A stretch of 64,000 bases of DNA, taken from contig NZ_JAIQYY010000005.1 of the NCBI RefSeq assembly GCF_020181035.1, forward strand, positions 176,703 to 240,702, in the 5' to 3' direction. How positions within the stretch are numbered: position 1 is the stretch's first letter; the number at the start of each line of letters is the position of its first letter. The notes below the pieces were generated by a model. It was not told where the DNA came from. It did no database searches and saw nothing but the letters and a program-made list of their open reading frames with translations. Made by a program: the position numbers and the translations under genes. This document shows positions 8,137-17,009 of the stretch, in pieces. This DNA is from Streptomyces sp. CoH27 (lineage in GTDB: Bacteria > Actinomycetota > Actinomycetes > Streptomycetales > Streptomycetaceae).

Positions 8137-9156
8137 CTATTGGGCATCGACTCCGTGGCACTCGCTATATCCCTGGCCTGCCCCACACCAACACCCCGCC
8201 CCCCTCTCCGGCGGCCAAGCCACCGCCCGTCCCCGCGCAGCCAGCGTCGTAGCGTACTGCGGCAGCAGCGTCACGTCCCCCGGCGACGACCCCTCCGACG
8301 CTGCGAAGGCCTCGTACGACGGGACCGTGCCCGTGACGATGCCCAGGTTCCCCGTGCCCGAGGCGGACAGCTCGCGCAGCGAGGACTCTATGGTCGACAG
8401 GTGGTCCTCGTGGGAGGGGTACTCCGCGGACAGGGTCGGGTACGCCGACGTCAGTTCTGTCAGTTCCGCAGCCGGCCAGTGCAGGACCGCTACCGGGAAG
8501 GGGCGGGAGAGGGCCTCCCTGTAGGCACCCAGTTCGGCTTGGAGGCGGGAGATTTCGGCGGCCAGTTCGGCGGGGTTGTCGGAGCCGAGGGACCAGACGC
8601 GTTTGGGGTCGTGGAGTTCGTCCAGGGAGACCGAGGAGGAGTGGAGGGTGTCCGCCAGGTCGTCCCAGGTGTCGTGGGGGAGGCCGCGCATGCGGCGGAC
8701 GCGGTGGCGGCCGTAGAGGAGGGGGTGGACGGCAGAAGGGGGCTCTGAATCGGTCGGCAGGAGCAGGCTTGCTGCCTGCGTGAACGTCTCTTCCGCCGTC
8801 TCCAGCTCGTCGTGCGACTCCAGGGACTCCGCGATGATCAGCCAGGGGGCCGGGTCGCGGGGGGATGCTGTGCGGAGGCCGTCGATGATCGCCCTTGCCT
8901 CCGCCTCGTGGCCGTACTCCCAGAGGTTCGAGGCCTTCAGGGCGCGGATCAGGGCGGGGTTGTCCAGCTCTTGCGCGGAGGTCAGCAGGCGGTCGTAGAG
9001 GGCCGTCGCGGCGGGGCGGTCGCCGGACAGTTCCAGGTGGGCCGCTGCGCGCAGGAGCAGGGCCTCGGCGTCCTCCGGGTACAGGCCGGCGGTTCGCTCC
9101 AGGCGTGCCGCTTCGGCGGTGTGGTCGACGTTCTCGGCAGGCGTGTCGGGGCGCAT
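8137..9156 (-). CDS. TPR-like protein with C-terminal SEC-C zinc motif
   Basis: A 339-residue cytoplasmic protein. The first 150 residues are alanine-rich helical pairs typical of tetratricopeptide repeats (for example AEALLLRAAAHLELSGD and PAPWLIIAESLESHDELETA). The C-terminus is a SEC-C motif, CWCGAGQGYSECHG, a zinc knuckle first described at the SecA C-terminus and found in many bacterial proteins of unclear role. The start at 9156 was chosen because the protein-like composition begins there; an open frame upstream to 10317 is only the shadow of the permease gene. It is divergent from that permease. Confidence 0.85.
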   Translation of the reverse strand: MRPDTPAENVDHTAEAARLERTAGLYPEDAEALLLRAAAHLELSGDRPAATALYDRLLTSAQELDNPALIRALKASNLWEYGHEAEARAIIDGLRTASPRDPAPWLIIAESLESHDELETAEETFTQAASLLLPTDSEPPSAVHPLLYGRHRVRRMRGLPHDTWDDLADTLHSSSVSLDELHDPKRVWSLGSDNPAELAAEISRLQAELGAYREALSRPFPVAVLHWPAAELTELTSAYPTLSAEYPSHEDHLSTIESSLRELSASGTGNLGIVTGTVPSYEAFAASEGSSPGDVTLLPQYATTLAARGRAVAWPPERGAGCWCGAGQGYSECHGVDAQ

Positions 9157-9243
9157 GGGGGACACCGTACTGCCGCGCGCTGACAAAAGTGAGGCGCGGA
9201 GGGGGCGTACAGGAAGGCCCGCTATCGTCGTGCGGGAACTCAG

Positions 9244-10302
9244 ATGTGTGCATCCGGTGGGGGTGGCGTGCAGAACGCTGATGTGCTGGTCCATGACGAC
9301 AGTGATCAGCAGGGTGCCGGGGGGCGGGGGGAGCAGAGTGCCGCGCCGCCTCCGTACTGGCCCTTGCTGCTCGTCTGTGCTGCCGTTGTGCCCGGTGCCC
9401 TGCTGTATATCGCCGGGCGGTGGGGGGATGCTCCTGCCGTGCAGGCCTGGCGGACCGTCTGTCTCGCCGTGACCGTGCAGGCCCTGCCCTTTCTGCTGCT
9501 CGGGACCGCTCTGTCCGGGGCGATCAATGCGTTTGTGCCTGAGCGGGTGTTCCAGCGGTTCCTGCCGCGCAGGCCGCTGCTCGCTGTTCCGGTGGCCGGG
9601 GTCGCCGGGGTCGTGCTGCCGGGGTGTGAGTGTGCGTCCGTGCCCGTCGCCAGCAGTCTCATCGGGCGAGGGGTTCCGCCGGCCGCCGCGTTCGCTTTCC
9701 TGTTGTCCGCGCCCGCCATCAATCCCGTTGTTCTGACCGCCACCGCGATCGCGTTTCCCGGGCAGCCCGCCATGGTGCTGGCCCGGCTGGTCGCCTCGCT
9801 CGCCACCGCCGTCGTCATGGGCTGGCTGTGGCTGCGGTTCGGGCGGGCGGAGTGGCTCAGGCCCGCGGTACGGCAGCACACCGGGCATCAGGACGGCCGT
9901 AGCCGGTGGGACGAGTTCCGGCGCGGCTTCCAGCACGACTTTCTGCACGCCGGCGGGTTTCTCGTGCTCGGGGCCATGGCGGCGGCCACCTTCAATGTGG
10001 CCGTTCCGCGCTCCGTGCTCGACGCCTTCGCCGGGTCGCCCTGGCTGTCCGTGCTGTTCCTGGCCGGGCTCGCCGTGGTGCTGGCCGTGTGTTCCGAGGC
10101 CGATGCGTTTCTCGCCGCCTCCCTCACCGGGTCCCCGGCGGTGGCGCGGCTGGCGTTCATGGTCGTCGGGCCCATGGTCGACCTGAAGCTCATCGCGCTT
10201 CAGGCGGGGACCTTCGGGCGGGCCTTCGCCGTGCGGTTCTCCGCCGCCACCGTTGTCGTCGCCGTCGCGTGCAGCGCGCTGATCGGGGGGTTCCTGCTGT
10301 GA
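9244..10302 (+). CDS. UPF0718-family permease
   Basis: A 352-residue integral membrane protein of the UPF0718/DUF318 permease family (Pfam ArsP_1 group), with about eight hydrophobic segments. Signature stretches include LPGCECASVPVASSLIGRG near residue 120 and PAINPVVLTATAIAF, and the second half repeats the pattern (VCSEADAFLAASL). The paired C..EC / CSEAD motifs are typical of the family and may bind metal or thiol substrates; the substrate is not known. It overlaps the next gene by 4 bp (GTGA). Permease plus TIGR03943 protein is a widely conserved two-gene unit (YcgR/YcgQ type). Confidence 0.9.
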   Translation: MCASGGGGVQNADVLVHDDSDQQGAGGRGEQSAAPPPYWPLLLVCAAVVPGALLYIAGRWGDAPAVQAWRTVCLAVTVQALPFLLLGTALSGAINAFVPERVFQRFLPRRPLLAVPVAGVAGVVLPGCECASVPVASSLIGRGVPPAAAFAFLLSAPAINPVVLTATAIAFPGQPAMVLARLVASLATAVVMGWLWLRFGRAEWLRPAVRQHTGHQDGRSRWDEFRRGFQHDFLHAGGFLVLGAMAAATFNVAVPRSVLDAFAGSPWLSVLFLAGLAVVLAVCSEADAFLAASLTGSPAVARLAFMVVGPMVDLKLIALQAGTFGRAFAVRFSAATVVVAVACSALIGGFLL

Positions 10303-11057
10303 AACGGTCCGCTGCAAAAAGGTGGCTTCAGGCGGGGCTGCTCCTGCTCTGCGGGCTCGGGCTGCTCCACGTCTCCCTCGTCACCGACATCTGCCTGCGG
10401 TACGTCAAGGAGAGCATGCGGCCCCTGCTCATCGCCTCCGGAGTCGTCCTCGTCGTCCTGGGGATCGCCAGTGCCCTCCTCGATCGGCAGAGGGGGCACG
10501 AGGAGCACAAAAGCCACGACCACGGGCACGATCACTCCGCCCTCCCCCGCGTCTCCTGGCTGCTCCTCCTCCCCGCGCTCAGCCTGCTCGTCTACGCCCC
10601 GCCCGCCCTCGGCGCCTACACCGCCGCCCGGCAGCCGGCCAAGGTCATCACCCAGCGCAGCTCCTTCGATCCGCTGCCGAGTACCTCCCCGCTGCCCATG
10701 ACCCTCTCCGACTTCACCAGCCGGGTGCAGCAGGACCGCGGGCAGGCCATCGAGGGGCGGACCGTCCTGATGACCGGGATTGTCACCCCCCGTGGGGACG
10801 GCAGTTGGGATCTGACGCGGATCATCATCAGCTGCTGCGCGGCGGACGCCCAGTCCGTGAAGGTGCGGATCTACGGCGGCGGTCCGGTGCCGTCCGCGAA
10901 CACCTGGGTGTCGGTCACCGGGGCCTGGCACCCGGGCGGCACGCTCGGCACCGGGTCCGCGGCCGTCGCGCTGGACGCCCGCACGGTCGAGAAGATCCCC
11001 CGGCCCCTCAACGGCTACCAGGACGCCCTGCCGCCGCCCTCGACCATCACACGGTGA
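10299..11057 (+). CDS. TIGR03943 (DUF1980) putative permease subunit
   Basis: A 252-residue partner of the upstream permease. Two N-terminal membrane segments are followed by a histidine-rich loop (GHEEHKSHDHGHDHS), a further membrane span, and an extracytoplasmic C-terminal domain with IISCCAADAQSVKVRI. The CC pair and the His-rich loop suggest metal binding. GTG start overlaps the permease stop, so the two are translationally coupled. Its 3' end overlaps the convergent glycosidase gene by 11 bp. Family membership is clear; transport substrate is not. Confidence 0.88.
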   Translation: MKRSAAKRWLQAGLLLLCGLGLLHVSLVTDICLRYVKESMRPLLIASGVVLVVLGIASALLDRQRGHEEHKSHDHGHDHSALPRVSWLLLLPALSLLVYAPPALGAYTAARQPAKVITQRSSFDPLPSTSPLPMTLSDFTSRVQQDRGQAIEGRTVLMTGIVTPRGDGSWDLTRIIISCCAADAQSVKVRIYGGGPVPSANTWVSVTGAWHPGGTLGTGSAAVALDARTVEKIPRPLNGYQDALPPPSTITR

Positions 11058-12522
11058 CCCCGTCCACCTGGAGGGTCTGCACCGACTTCGCCGCGAAGGG
11101 GACCGAGATCGACTTGCCGGACAGGTACGTGTCCGAGTGGGCCGTGTAGAGGTCCGAGCCGCCGGTCGTGACCGTGTTCCAGCGGGGGACCAGGCCGCCC
11201 GAGCCGCCCGTCACCGAGGAGAAGGACGACAGGTCGAACGTCAGGGTCGTAGCGGAAGTGGATGTGTTCGCGGCCACGATCACCAGGCGGTTCGCCGACC
11301 TGTCCAGCGCCGCGACCGCGTAGCTGACTCCCGTGTCCAGGATCGTCATGCCCGGCCGGATGTGGCGGGTGAACTGGGCCAGCGTGTAGTACTTCGTCTG
11401 CACCGCGCCCGGCTGGAGGGTGGAGGCGTCGTAGGCGATCGTCGCCCAGCCCGAGCTGGGGTCCATGACCTGCCAGTACACCCAGGCCGTGGGGTGCAGC
11501 CAGCGGAAGTCGTACAGGAGGTTGCTCGCCAGGGTCAGGCCCGTCGAGTCGCCGTCGCCGTACTCCGAGTTCCACAGGCCCTTGCCGGACGTCGTCACCA
11601 CGTCCGAGTAGAGCAGGTCGCGGCGGCCGCCGGAGCCCTGGTAGCCGTGGACGTTGACCCGGTCGACGTAGCCCTTCGTCGTCGAGGAGAAGGAGCCCCA
11701 GGTGGTGCGGGCGAGGTCGTAGGTGTTCTCGTCCGACGCCGAGATCTTCGTGCCCGTCAGGCCGCGTGTGTTCAACTCGCTGCGCAGGTACGGCAGTACG
11801 GCCGCCTGGACGGTGGAGTCGATGTGGCAGCCCTCCTGCGTGCCCGTCGCCGTCCACCAGGACGAGGACGGCTCGTTGAAGGCCTCGACCGTCGTGAAGG
11901 TCACGCCCCAGTTCTGCTTCGCGTACAGCGCCACCGCGGCCAGGTGGGAGGCGTGCTGGCGGTAGTTCCAGGACTGGAGGTTGTTGCCGCCGTCCGAGGC
12001 ACCGGACGGGTTGTGGTTGTAGCACATCCACCACATGGGCGAGTTGGCGAACAGCTCGCTGATCGCGCCGCGCTGGGTCGCCTTCACCAGCATCGCGCGC
12101 TGGGTCGCGTCCGCCGTCCACTTGAAGGACGAGGAGGTGGGGTCCTCGCTCGTCCAGTCCTGCCAGTACCCCTCGATCTGCTTGAACTTCGGGATGTTGG
12201 GGGAGGCGGCCATCGTCGTGCCGTTGACGCTGTTCCAGCTGCACGCGCCCAGGTTGTAGCGGGCGATGTTCAGGCCCAGGCCGGGCAGTGACGTGCCGTT
12301 GTACGTCGTCGACTTGGTGGTGAAGAAGATGTCGGCGAAGTCGTCCCGCGTCCCGAAGACGTTCGCCCACCAGGCCAGGGAGGTGCCCCAGCCCTCCCAA
12401 GAGCCGTAGGCGGCCGATGGGTTGAGCGGGATCGTCGCGTCCGCTCGCGCGGTGCCCGTGGCCAGGGCGCTGCCCAGCAGGCCGCCGCCCGCAGCGGCCA
12501 GCAGTGTTCTCCGTCGGATCAT
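11047..12522 (-). CDS. Secreted GH30-family glycoside hydrolase (endo-beta-1,6-galactanase type)
   Basis: A 491-residue exported enzyme. The N-terminus is a Tat-type signal (RRRTLLAAAGGGLLGSALA) ending near ADA. The catalytic domain is a TIM barrel of glycoside hydrolase family 30, most like the endo-beta-1,6-galactanase group: AFNEPSSSWW carries the acid/base Glu (E217) and LWNSEYGDGD the nucleophile Glu (E320). A C-terminal beta-sandwich follows. Such enzymes trim the beta-1,6-galactan side chains of plant arabinogalactans. The start at 12522 is preceded by GGCGGAG; open sequence further upstream is not protein-like. It overlaps the convergent upstream gene by 11 bp. Exact substrate is inferred from family resemblance. 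Confidence 0.88.
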   Translation of the reverse strand: MIRRRTLLAAAGGGLLGSALATGTARADATIPLNPSAAYGSWEGWGTSLAWWANVFGTRDDFADIFFTTKSTTYNGTSLPGLGLNIARYNLGACSWNSVNGTTMAASPNIPKFKQIEGYWQDWTSEDPTSSSFKWTADATQRAMLVKATQRGAISELFANSPMWWMCYNHNPSGASDGGNNLQSWNYRQHASHLAAVALYAKQNWGVTFTTVEAFNEPSSSWWTATGTQEGCHIDSTVQAAVLPYLRSELNTRGLTGTKISASDENTYDLARTTWGSFSSTTKGYVDRVNVHGYQGSGGRRDLLYSDVVTTSGKGLWNSEYGDGDSTGLTLASNLLYDFRWLHPTAWVYWQVMDPSSGWATIAYDASTLQPGAVQTKYYTLAQFTRHIRPGMTILDTGVSYAVAALDRSANRLVIVAANTSTSATTLTFDLSSFSSVTGGSGGLVPRWNTVTTGGSDLYTAHSDTYLSGKSISVPFAAKSVQTLQVDGVTV

Positions 12523-12770
12523 GGTGGCTACTCCGCCTCTTCCCTCGCGGCTCCGTTGCGGCTCCGGCAGCAGGAAGCATCGGGGGTGACGGGTGAGGTT
12601 GTCGAGGGTTGTGACAGCCCTTTCTAAAACCGGTGGAGGAAGCCGAGGGGAGGCTGTTCGGCATCCCGAACCCCTTGTCGCTATGGCCAGTTGTGCGCCC
12701 TGCACCTATCCTCCGGGCGGCTCCGGGCAGTTCCGGGCGGCTCCGGCGGCTTTCGTGGAGGTGGGTACGG

Positions 12771-13580
12771 ATGACGGCATTGTCCGGCGTGCGCGTCGTA
12801 CGGCACAGCGACCGTCGTCGGCGTGCCCGGCGGCGGAGGGTGCTGTGGGGCGGGGGCGAGGCGCTCGTCACCGTCGGGGTGCTGCTCATGCTGCTGGTGG
12901 TGCACCAGTTGTGGTGGACCAACCTGGAGGCGCGGCGCGGTGCCGAACGGCAGGTGGCGGACCTGGAGCGGGAGTGGGGCGCCCCGGGTGCCCTAGGCAC
13001 CCCGGGGTCCGGTACCGCCGGAGGGGTCCCCTCGGTCGCCCCCTCCGGCACTCCCTCCGGCTCACCCACGGCCGTCCCGTCGCGCGCACCCCGGTCGTCG
13101 TACGTCCCCGTCGCAGCCGTCCCCCAAAGCTCCCAGGCGTACGCCGTCCTCGACATCCCCCGGCTCGGGCTGCGGGTGCCCATCGCCGAGGGGGTGAGCA
13201 AGGCCGATGTCCTCAACAAGGGGTACGTCGGCCATTACCCAGGGACCGGTCAGCCGGGCCAGGCCGGGAACTTCGCGCTCGCCGGGCATCGGAACACGCA
13301 CGGCGAGCCCTTCCGGTATCTGCCCCGGCTGCGGCGCGGGGACGACATCGAGGTGGAGACGCGGACGGCGACGTACACCTACGACGTCGACCAGATCCTG
13401 CCGCAGACCTCGGCGTCGGACTCGGGGGTCGTCCGGCCCGTCCCGCGCTCTCTCGTGCGGCCGTCCTACGGGTACGACACCCCCGGCTACTACATCACCC
13501 TGACCACCTGCACCCCCGAGTTCACCTCCCGGTACCGGATGGTGGTCTGGGGGAAGCTGGTGTCCATGCGGCCCAGGTGA
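12771..13580 (+). CDS. Class E sortase
   Basis: A 269-residue membrane-anchored transpeptidase. A basic N-terminus (RRRRARRRR) leads into one transmembrane segment (about 31-48), then a proline/serine/glycine linker, then the sortase beta-barrel. Catalytic residues are visible: His in LAGHRNTHG (H173), Cys in TLTTCTPEF (C247) and a nearby Arg in SRYRMVVWG. TLTTC and the actinobacterial linker fit class E, which recognises LAXTG sorting signals and attaches proteins such as chaplins to the wall. A candidate substrate with LARTG lies at 24138-25007. The ATG at 12771 has a strong GGAGG site. Confidence 0.93.
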   Translation: MTALSGVRVVRHSDRRRRARRRRVLWGGGEALVTVGVLLMLLVVHQLWWTNLEARRGAERQVADLEREWGAPGALGTPGSGTAGGVPSVAPSGTPSGSPTAVPSRAPRSSYVPVAAVPQSSQAYAVLDIPRLGLRVPIAEGVSKADVLNKGYVGHYPGTGQPGQAGNFALAGHRNTHGEPFRYLPRLRRGDDIEVETRTATYTYDVDQILPQTSASDSGVVRPVPRSLVRPSYGYDTPGYYITLTTCTPEFTSRYRMVVWGKLVSMRPR

Positions 13581-13593
13581 GCCACCCGCAGAT

Positions 13594-14997
13594 TCAGCGG
13601 TGCTCCCGCAGCACCACCACACTCACCGCCCCCACCGCCGCCAGCCCCGCCGACACCGCCAGGGCGAGATTCGCGCCGTGGGCCAGATCGCCGGAGGAGG
13701 TGGCGAGGGCGATGGTCAGGGCGACGCCGGCGCAGGAGCCGATGTAGCGGAAGGTCTGCTGGGCGCCGGAGCCCATCGCGGCGCGTTCGCGCGGGACCGA
13801 GTCCACGGCGAGCAGCGGCAGCGCGCCGTTGAGCAGGCCGCTGCCCACTCCGCCGATGATCAGGCCGGGCAGCAGCCGCGTCCAGGAGCCGGAGCCGAGG
13901 GCGCCGAGCATGGTCAGTACGGCGATGGCGTGGAGCGTGAAGCCGACGGCCAGCTGGGTGCGCGGGGCGATGCGGCCGGCCAGGTGTTTGACCTGGAGGG
14001 CGACCGCGAAGCTCAGCCCGGCCCAGATCAGGAACAGCCAGGCGGTGTTCATGGGGGACAGGTGCACCGTCTGCTGGAGCAGGGTCGGCAGGAAGCTGAA
14101 GATGCTGATCACCGCGAGTCCGGTGAACAGGCCGCCGGCCGACGAGGCCAGGAAGGGGGTGTGGCGCAGCAGGCCCAGGTCGATCATCGGCGTGCGGGTC
14201 CGGCGTTCCACCGCCACGAAGAGCGCGATCAGGAGGACGGCCGCGGCGAAGAGGAGGCCGACGGGGGTGCGCAGCCAGCCGTCCCGGCCCAGGGTCAGGG
14301 CCGCGACCAGGGAGACGAGGGCCAGGCCGAAGGTCAGCGCGCCCAGCACGTCCGGGCGGCCGCCGCGCGGGGCGCGGGACTCGCTGAGCGTGCGGGTGCC
14401 GAGGGCGGCCACGACGAGGGCTGCGGCGCCGAGGACGCCGTACGCCATCCGCCAGCTCGGCATCGCGCCCGAGACCAGCGGGCCGGCCGCGATGCCGCCG
14501 CTGACGAAGGCGCCCCAGACGCCGGTCGCGTGCAGGCGGCCGCGCGGGGAGGGGAAGGCCGCCACCAGCAGGCCCAGGCTGCTCGCGAGGAGCGCCGCGC
14601 AGGCCGCGCCCTGGGCGATGCGGGCGAGGGTGAACTGCCAGGTCGACGTCGTGAAGGCGCCGAGGGCGGTGGTGAGGCCGAGGGCCAGGGTGCCGCTGAG
14701 GAAGAGCCGGCGGCGGCCGTAGTCGTCGGCGAGGCTGCCGGCCACCAGCAGGAGGGCGGCGAGGCCGAGCGGGGTGCCGTTCAGCAGCCAGGCCTGGCCG
14801 GACAGGGGGGTGTGCAGGGCCCTCGCGGTGTCCGGGAGCGTGACCATCGGGGCCGTGTACGTCATCAGCGCCACGGCGGTGGCCGCGCTGGTCAGGGCGA
14901 GGGTGGCCCGGGGGCGTGCCGGGGCGTCCCGGGTGGTCCCGGTGCCGGTGTCGGTACCGGTGGCTGCGGGGGTGGTGGCGGAGTCGAGCCCGGTCAT
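13594..14997 (-). CDS. MFS transporter, DHA2-like (drug exporter family)
   Basis: A 467-residue major facilitator with about 14 hydrophobic segments. The loop 2-3 motif is GSLADDYGRRRLFLSG (near residue 88), and the motif C-like region WRMAYGVLGAAAL supports an exporter. It probably expels a toxic or signalling compound by proton antiport. It is divergent from an HxlR-type regulator across a 108-bp region with two near-identical inverted repeats, so regulation by that protein is very likely. The start at 14997 was chosen because homologous sequence begins just after a Thr/Ala-rich tail; the open frame continuing to 15552 is a shadow of the regulator gene. Confidence 0.92.
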   Translation of the reverse strand: MTGLDSATTPAATGTDTGTGTTRDAPARPRATLALTSAATAVALMTYTAPMVTLPDTARALHTPLSGQAWLLNGTPLGLAALLLVAGSLADDYGRRRLFLSGTLALGLTTALGAFTTSTWQFTLARIAQGAACAALLASSLGLLVAAFPSPRGRLHATGVWGAFVSGGIAAGPLVSGAMPSWRMAYGVLGAAALVVAALGTRTLSESRAPRGGRPDVLGALTFGLALVSLVAALTLGRDGWLRTPVGLLFAAAVLLIALFVAVERRTRTPMIDLGLLRHTPFLASSAGGLFTGLAVISIFSFLPTLLQQTVHLSPMNTAWLFLIWAGLSFAVALQVKHLAGRIAPRTQLAVGFTLHAIAVLTMLGALGSGSWTRLLPGLIIGGVGSGLLNGALPLLAVDSVPRERAAMGSGAQQTFRYIGSCAGVALTIALATSSGDLAHGANLALAVSAGLAAVGAVSVVVLREHR

Positions 14998-15030
14998 GGC
15001 AGGTCCTGTCCCTCCGGGGCGTGAAGGCTC

Positions 15031-15048
15031 AGTTCGGTCATTGAACCT
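15031..15048. promoter_or_regulatory. HxlR operator 1
   Basis: AGTTCGGTCATTGAACCT, an inverted repeat with core GTTCGGTCAyyGAAC shared with the second site. It lies 34 bp from the exporter start codon. Its centre is about 45 bp from the centre of operator 2, a little over four helical turns. Confidence 0.7.
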
Positions 15049-15075
15049 AGCTGTCCCGGCCACCGTAACACGGTA

Positions 15076-15092
15076 GGTTCGGTCACCGAACC
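15076..15092. promoter_or_regulatory. HxlR operator 2
   Basis: GGTTCGGTCACCGAACC is a perfect palindrome (8-bp arms, one central base). It ends one base before the AAGGAG ribosome site of the HxlR gene, so binding here should block the regulator's own expression. Confidence 0.8.
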
Positions 15093-15105
15093 AAGGAGTC
15101 GGAAA

Positions 15106-15672
15106 GTGGCTACAGTGGAGGGCATGGCACTGGGCAAGGACTACGCGACACAGGAGTGCTCGATCGCGCGCGCACTGGAGATCGTCGGCGAGCGCTGGAC
15201 GCTGCTCGTCGTCCGGGACGCGCTGTACGGCGTGCGGCGCTACAACGACTTCCTGGCCCACCTCGGCATCCCGCGCGCCGTCCTGGCCGCCCGGCTGCAG
15301 ACGCTGACCGCCGAGGGCATCCTCGAAAAGCGCCGGTACCAGCAGTCGCCGCCCCGCGACGAGTACGTCCTCACCGAGCGCGGCATCGCCCTGTGGCCCA
15401 CCCTGCGCGCCCTCGGCCTGTGGGGCCGCGAGCACTTCACGGACGCCCAGCTGCGCGTCTTCCGGCACGTGGACTGCGGCACCGAACTCGGGCCGTACGG
15501 CGAATGTCCCGTGTGCCGGGCCGCCGTACCGGTCGGGGACGTGGTCATGCATCCCGGTCCGGGCCTCGACCGGGATCCGGCCGACCCGGTCAGCCGGGCC
15601 CTGCTGAAGCCGAAGCGGCTGCTGGAGCCCTTGGAGCCCCTGGACGTGCCGGGACAGGAGGCTCGGGTATAA
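15106..15672 (+). CDS. HxlR-family transcriptional regulator
   Basis: A 188-residue winged-helix regulator. The HxlR signature is clear: CSIARALEIVGERWTLLVVRD, then YNDFLAHLGIPRAVLAARLQTL and a wing at YVLTERGIALWP. The Cys in ECSIA lies where redox-sensing HxlR proteins (HypR, QorR types) have their reactive cysteine. A C-terminal extension carries CGTELGPYGECPVC, a possible zinc or redox cluster. It is divergent from the MFS exporter and very likely represses it. The GTG at 15106 has AAGGAG 7 bases upstream; GTG 15115 and ATG 15124 are alternatives with poorer spacing. Confidence 0.93.
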   Translation: MATVEGMALGKDYATQECSIARALEIVGERWTLLVVRDALYGVRRYNDFLAHLGIPRAVLAARLQTLTAEGILEKRRYQQSPPRDEYVLTERGIALWPTLRALGLWGREHFTDAQLRVFRHVDCGTELGPYGECPVCRAAVPVGDVVMHPGPGLDRDPADPVSRALLKPKRLLEPLEPLDVPGQEARV

Positions 15673-15727
15673 AGGGCTGAAGGCCGGACGGATGCCGGTG
15701 GTTGCTCACGGGGAGGGAGGGGACCGG

Positions 15728-16039
15728 ATGAGACGCGGATTCGTGTCGTCGCGTGCGGTCGCCTCGCTGCTGCTCGTACTGCTGCCCGTCCTGCTGCTCG
15801 ACACCGGCAACCTCTCCGCGACCGTGGCGCTGGCCGCGACCGCCGCCGCCGGTTCCGCGCTCTCCGCCTGCGCCCTCCTCGCCGCCCGCAGCGCGCCGGC
15901 CGTTCCGCCCACGCGCGTGCGCACGGCGATCCGGGACCGGGCCAGACGTACGGCCTTCCTGCCCCAGCGTGATCCCGACGCGCCCGGCCGCCGCCGGCCC
16001 AGGGCACCCGGGCGCGCCCTTCCGGCGACCGCCGCGTAG
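15728..16039 (+). CDS. Small membrane protein upstream of YidC-like gene
   Basis: A 103-residue protein with two closely spaced hydrophobic segments in the first 60 residues (VASLLLVLLPVLLLDT and a following Ala-rich stretch), then an Arg/Pro-rich basic tail. It resembles the small DUF6412-like proteins often found beside a second YidC gene in streptomycetes. The start at 15728 has a GGAGG site at good distance. It lies 116 bp before the insertase gene and may be co-transcribed. Function unknown. Confidence 0.72.
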   Translation: MRRGFVSSRAVASLLLVLLPVLLLDTGNLSATVALAATAAAGSALSACALLAARSAPAVPPTRVRTAIRDRARRTAFLPQRDPDAPGRRRPRAPGRALPATAA

Positions 16040-16155
16040 GGCACGTACTCCTCTCCTGTATTCGTGACCCCGCGCGGGTCGTCATGCCGTTCTGATCATC
16101 TCCTTTCCGGCCATGTCCGGACTTCGGCACGACGAGACCCCCGGAGGGCTCACCC

Positions 16156-16881
16156 ATGTCCGTCTTCGCTGTCTTCGCCCGCCTGGTCGAGCATCTCGCC
16201 GACCTGCTGACCCCGCTGTTCCAGGCCTCCGCGGCCGCCGCCGCGATCGTCCTGTTCACCGCGCTCGTACGACTCCTCGTCCACCCCCTGTCCCGCGCCG
16301 CAGCCCGTGGCCAGCGGGCGCGGGCCGCGCTCCAGCCGCGCATCGCCGAGCTGCGCGAGAAGCACGCCAAGGATCCGCAGCGGCTCCAGCGGGCGGTGCT
16401 GGAACTGCACGCCGAGGAGAAGGTCTCACCGCTCTCCGGCTGCCTGCCGAGCCTGCTCCAGATGCCCGCCTTCTTCCTCCTCTACCGCCTCTTCTCCACC
16501 TCCACGATCGGCGGCCGGGCCAACGGCCTGCTCGCGCACCGGCTGTTCGCGGCACCGCTCGGCGGACGCTGGGCCGACGCGCTCGCCGACGGCGGTCCGT
16601 TCGGCCCGGCCGGGCTGGTGTACCTCGGCCTCTTCGTGCTCGTCGCGGCCGTCGCCGCCTTCAACTACCGCCGCACCAAGCGGATGATGGCCACCGGCCC
16701 GGCCGCCGCGAGCGCGGGGGACGGCGCGCAGGTACCGGGCCTCGGCGCGGTCAACAAGGTCATGCCGTTCATGTCGTTCTTCACGCTCGTCACCGTGGCG
16801 GTCGTCCCGCTCGCCGCCGCGCTGTACGTGGTCACCAGCACGACGTGGAGCGCGGTGGAACGGGCCGTCCTCTACCCGTAA
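16156..16881 (+). CDS. YidC/Oxa1-family membrane protein insertase
   Basis: A 241-residue member of the YidC/Oxa1/Alb3 family, which helps insert proteins into the cytoplasmic membrane. Conserved features: VLFTALVRLLVHPLS in the first long hydrophobic segment (its Arg matches the groove arginine of the family), a cytoplasmic coiled-coil region rich in Arg/Lys (about 45-85), SPLSGCLPSLLQMPAFFLLYRL, and C-terminal hydrophobic hairpins. It is shorter than the housekeeping YidC and lacks its basic tail, so it is probably the accessory paralogue. Strong GGAGG before ATG. Confidence 0.88.
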   Translation: MSVFAVFARLVEHLADLLTPLFQASAAAAAIVLFTALVRLLVHPLSRAAARGQRARAALQPRIAELREKHAKDPQRLQRAVLELHAEEKVSPLSGCLPSLLQMPAFFLLYRLFSTSTIGGRANGLLAHRLFAAPLGGRWADALADGGPFGPAGLVYLGLFVLVAAVAAFNYRRTKRMMATGPAAASAGDGAQVPGLGAVNKVMPFMSFFTLVTVAVVPLAAALYVVTSTTWSAVERAVLYP

Positions 16882-17009
16882 GGGGCCTGGTTACGGTCCA
16901 GTACGTGAACAAGGTCTTGCGGAGTGGACCGGGTGATTGGAGGATCAGCCAAGTCCTCCGATGGCTGCACACGTCGGCCGGGCGCCCGCGATCGAAGGAG
17001 AAGGTGACC

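Noticed and set aside
9157..10317. Upstream extension of the SEC-C gene
   Set aside because: The extension is a Gly/His/Arg-rich shadow of the permease gene; protein-like sequence starts at 9156.
13600..15024. A 474-codon open frame on the plus strand
   Set aside because: Shadow of the MFS exporter gene; low-complexity Gly/Glu/Ala translation.
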